From: Rhizobium sp. Q54
GTDB taxonomy: Bacteria > Pseudomonadota > Alphaproteobacteria > SMXS01
Length of the DNA stretch: 5,719 nt
Direction of reading: 5' to 3'
Assembly (NCBI GenBank): GCA_945872035.1
Contig: CAMBYA010000176.1
Coordinates: 1-5,719 of the forward strand
Position numbers and translations under genes: made by a program. Every line of letters starts with the position of its first letter. The stretch's first letter is position 1. The notes under the pieces are model-generated. The model worked only from the letters and a program-made list of their open reading frames with translations, made no database searches and was not told the origin of the DNA. Shown here piece after piece: positions 5,182 to 5,719 of the stretch.

Positions 5182-5719
5182 GGTGGCGCGCATCAACGAG
5201 GCCGACGCCTCGCCCATGGACACAATCCAACCCAAGGCGTCGTGGAAGGCACGCAGCCGCGAACTGGTGCGCGTCGGACTGCTCGTGCTGCTCGGGGTTG
5301 CGGTGCTGATCGGACTTGGCATCTACCTGATGTCCGGCCGCTACGAGAGCACCGACAATGCCTATGTGCAGGCCAACAAGGCCTATATCAGCGCCCAGGT
5401 GCAGGGACGTGTCGTCGAGGTCATGGCGCGCACCAACCAGACCGTGAAGGCCGGCGACGTGCTGTTCCGTCTCGACGACGCCTCCTACCGAATCGCGCTC
5501 GCCAAGGCCGAGGCCGACGTGGACACCACGCGCAACGACCTCGGCTCGCTGAATGCGTCCGTCGGCGAGAAGAGCGCGGCGGTCGGCACCGCCCGCGCCA
5601 ACCTGGCCTTCGCCCAGAAGGAATACGACAGGCAGAAGGAGCTGGCCGCCCGCGGCGTTGTCTCCAGGGTCAAGCTCGACCAGGCCGAGCACGACCTGTC
5701 CGTCGCCCGCCAGAAGGTG
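5174..5719 (+). CDS. EmrA/HlyD-type membrane fusion protein (efflux periplasmic adaptor), N-terminal part
   Basis: The frame opens at ATG 5174, overlapping the MarR stop codon, and runs off the right edge with 182 residues visible. Residues 1-30 are a charged cytoplasmic tail and 31-53 are one transmembrane helix (LVRVGLLVLLGVAVLIGLGIYL). STDNAYVQ (59-66) and ISAQVQGRVVEV...NQTVKAGDVLFRLDD (about 72-102) form the first half of the biotinyl-lipoyl-like domain, typical of EmrA. From about 105 to the edge is a long Ala/Glu/Lys/Arg-rich coiled-coil hairpin. Such adaptors link an inner-membrane transporter, usually an EmrB-type MFS pump, to an outer-membrane channel for export of lipophilic compounds. 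The beta-barrel domain and any pump gene lie beyond the window. The MarR neighbour argues for EmrA rather than HlyD of an ABC system. Confidence 0.92.
   Translation, partial: MNKVARINEADASPMDTIQPKASWKARSRELVRVGLLVLLGVAVLIGLGIYLMSGRYESTDNAYVQANKAYISAQVQGRVVEVMARTNQTVKAGDVLFRLDDASYRIALAKAEADVDTTRNDLGSLNASVGEKSAAVGTARANLAFAQKEYDRQKELAARGVVSRVKLDQAEHDLSVARQKV

Noticed and set aside
5120..5692. Minus-strand open frame opposite the membrane fusion protein gene
   Set aside because: The sense strand encodes a clear EmrA-type adaptor with a transmembrane helix and lipoyl-like motif; the antisense frame is a GC shadow.

Overview
The window reads as chromosomal DNA from a high-GC proteobacterium, most likely an alphaproteobacterium. 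The evidence is strongly GC-biased codon use, long antisense open frames, and a compound palindromic intergenic element of a type widespread in that class. Genus cannot be told from the sequence. No tRNA, rRNA, CRISPR array, insertion sequence or phage gene was seen.

Layout: the left edge (1-154, + strand) is the C-terminal end of an enoyl-CoA hydratase/isomerase-type protein. A 161-bp gap follows. It holds a perfect 28-bp inverted repeat around a smaller hairpin, and it separates this gene from a convergent minus-strand cluster. That cluster, read from right to left in transcription order, is a soluble bacterial cytochrome P450 (4551-3292), a classical short-chain dehydrogenase/reductase (3207-2440), and two tandem SMP-30/gluconolactonase-family proteins (2365-1355 and 1332-316). 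Gaps are 84, 74 and 22 nt, every gene has a plausible ribosome binding site, and no convincing terminator separates them, so one operon is likely. Right of the P450, a 159-bp divergent intergenic region leads to a plus-strand pair: a MarR-family regulator (4711-5181) and an EmrA/HlyD-type membrane fusion protein (from 5174, running off the right edge). The two overlap by 8 nt.

How they may work together (inference): the P450 would hydroxylate a hydrophobic substrate, the SDR would oxidise the alcohol or reduce a carbonyl, and the SMP-30 proteins could hydrolyse a lactone or similar ester. The divergent MarR-MFP pair looks like an emrRAB-type drug or xenobiotic export operon. A perfect 16-bp palindrome, 23 bp upstream of the MarR start and overlapping its probable promoter, is the best operator candidate. 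It could couple export with the P450 cluster. The substrate is unknown, and no redox partner for the P450 lies in the window.

All gene families here are known. The parts most worth a second look are the operator-like palindrome between the divergent operons, the combination of P450, SDR and paired lactonase-like genes, and the compound palindrome at 189-292.
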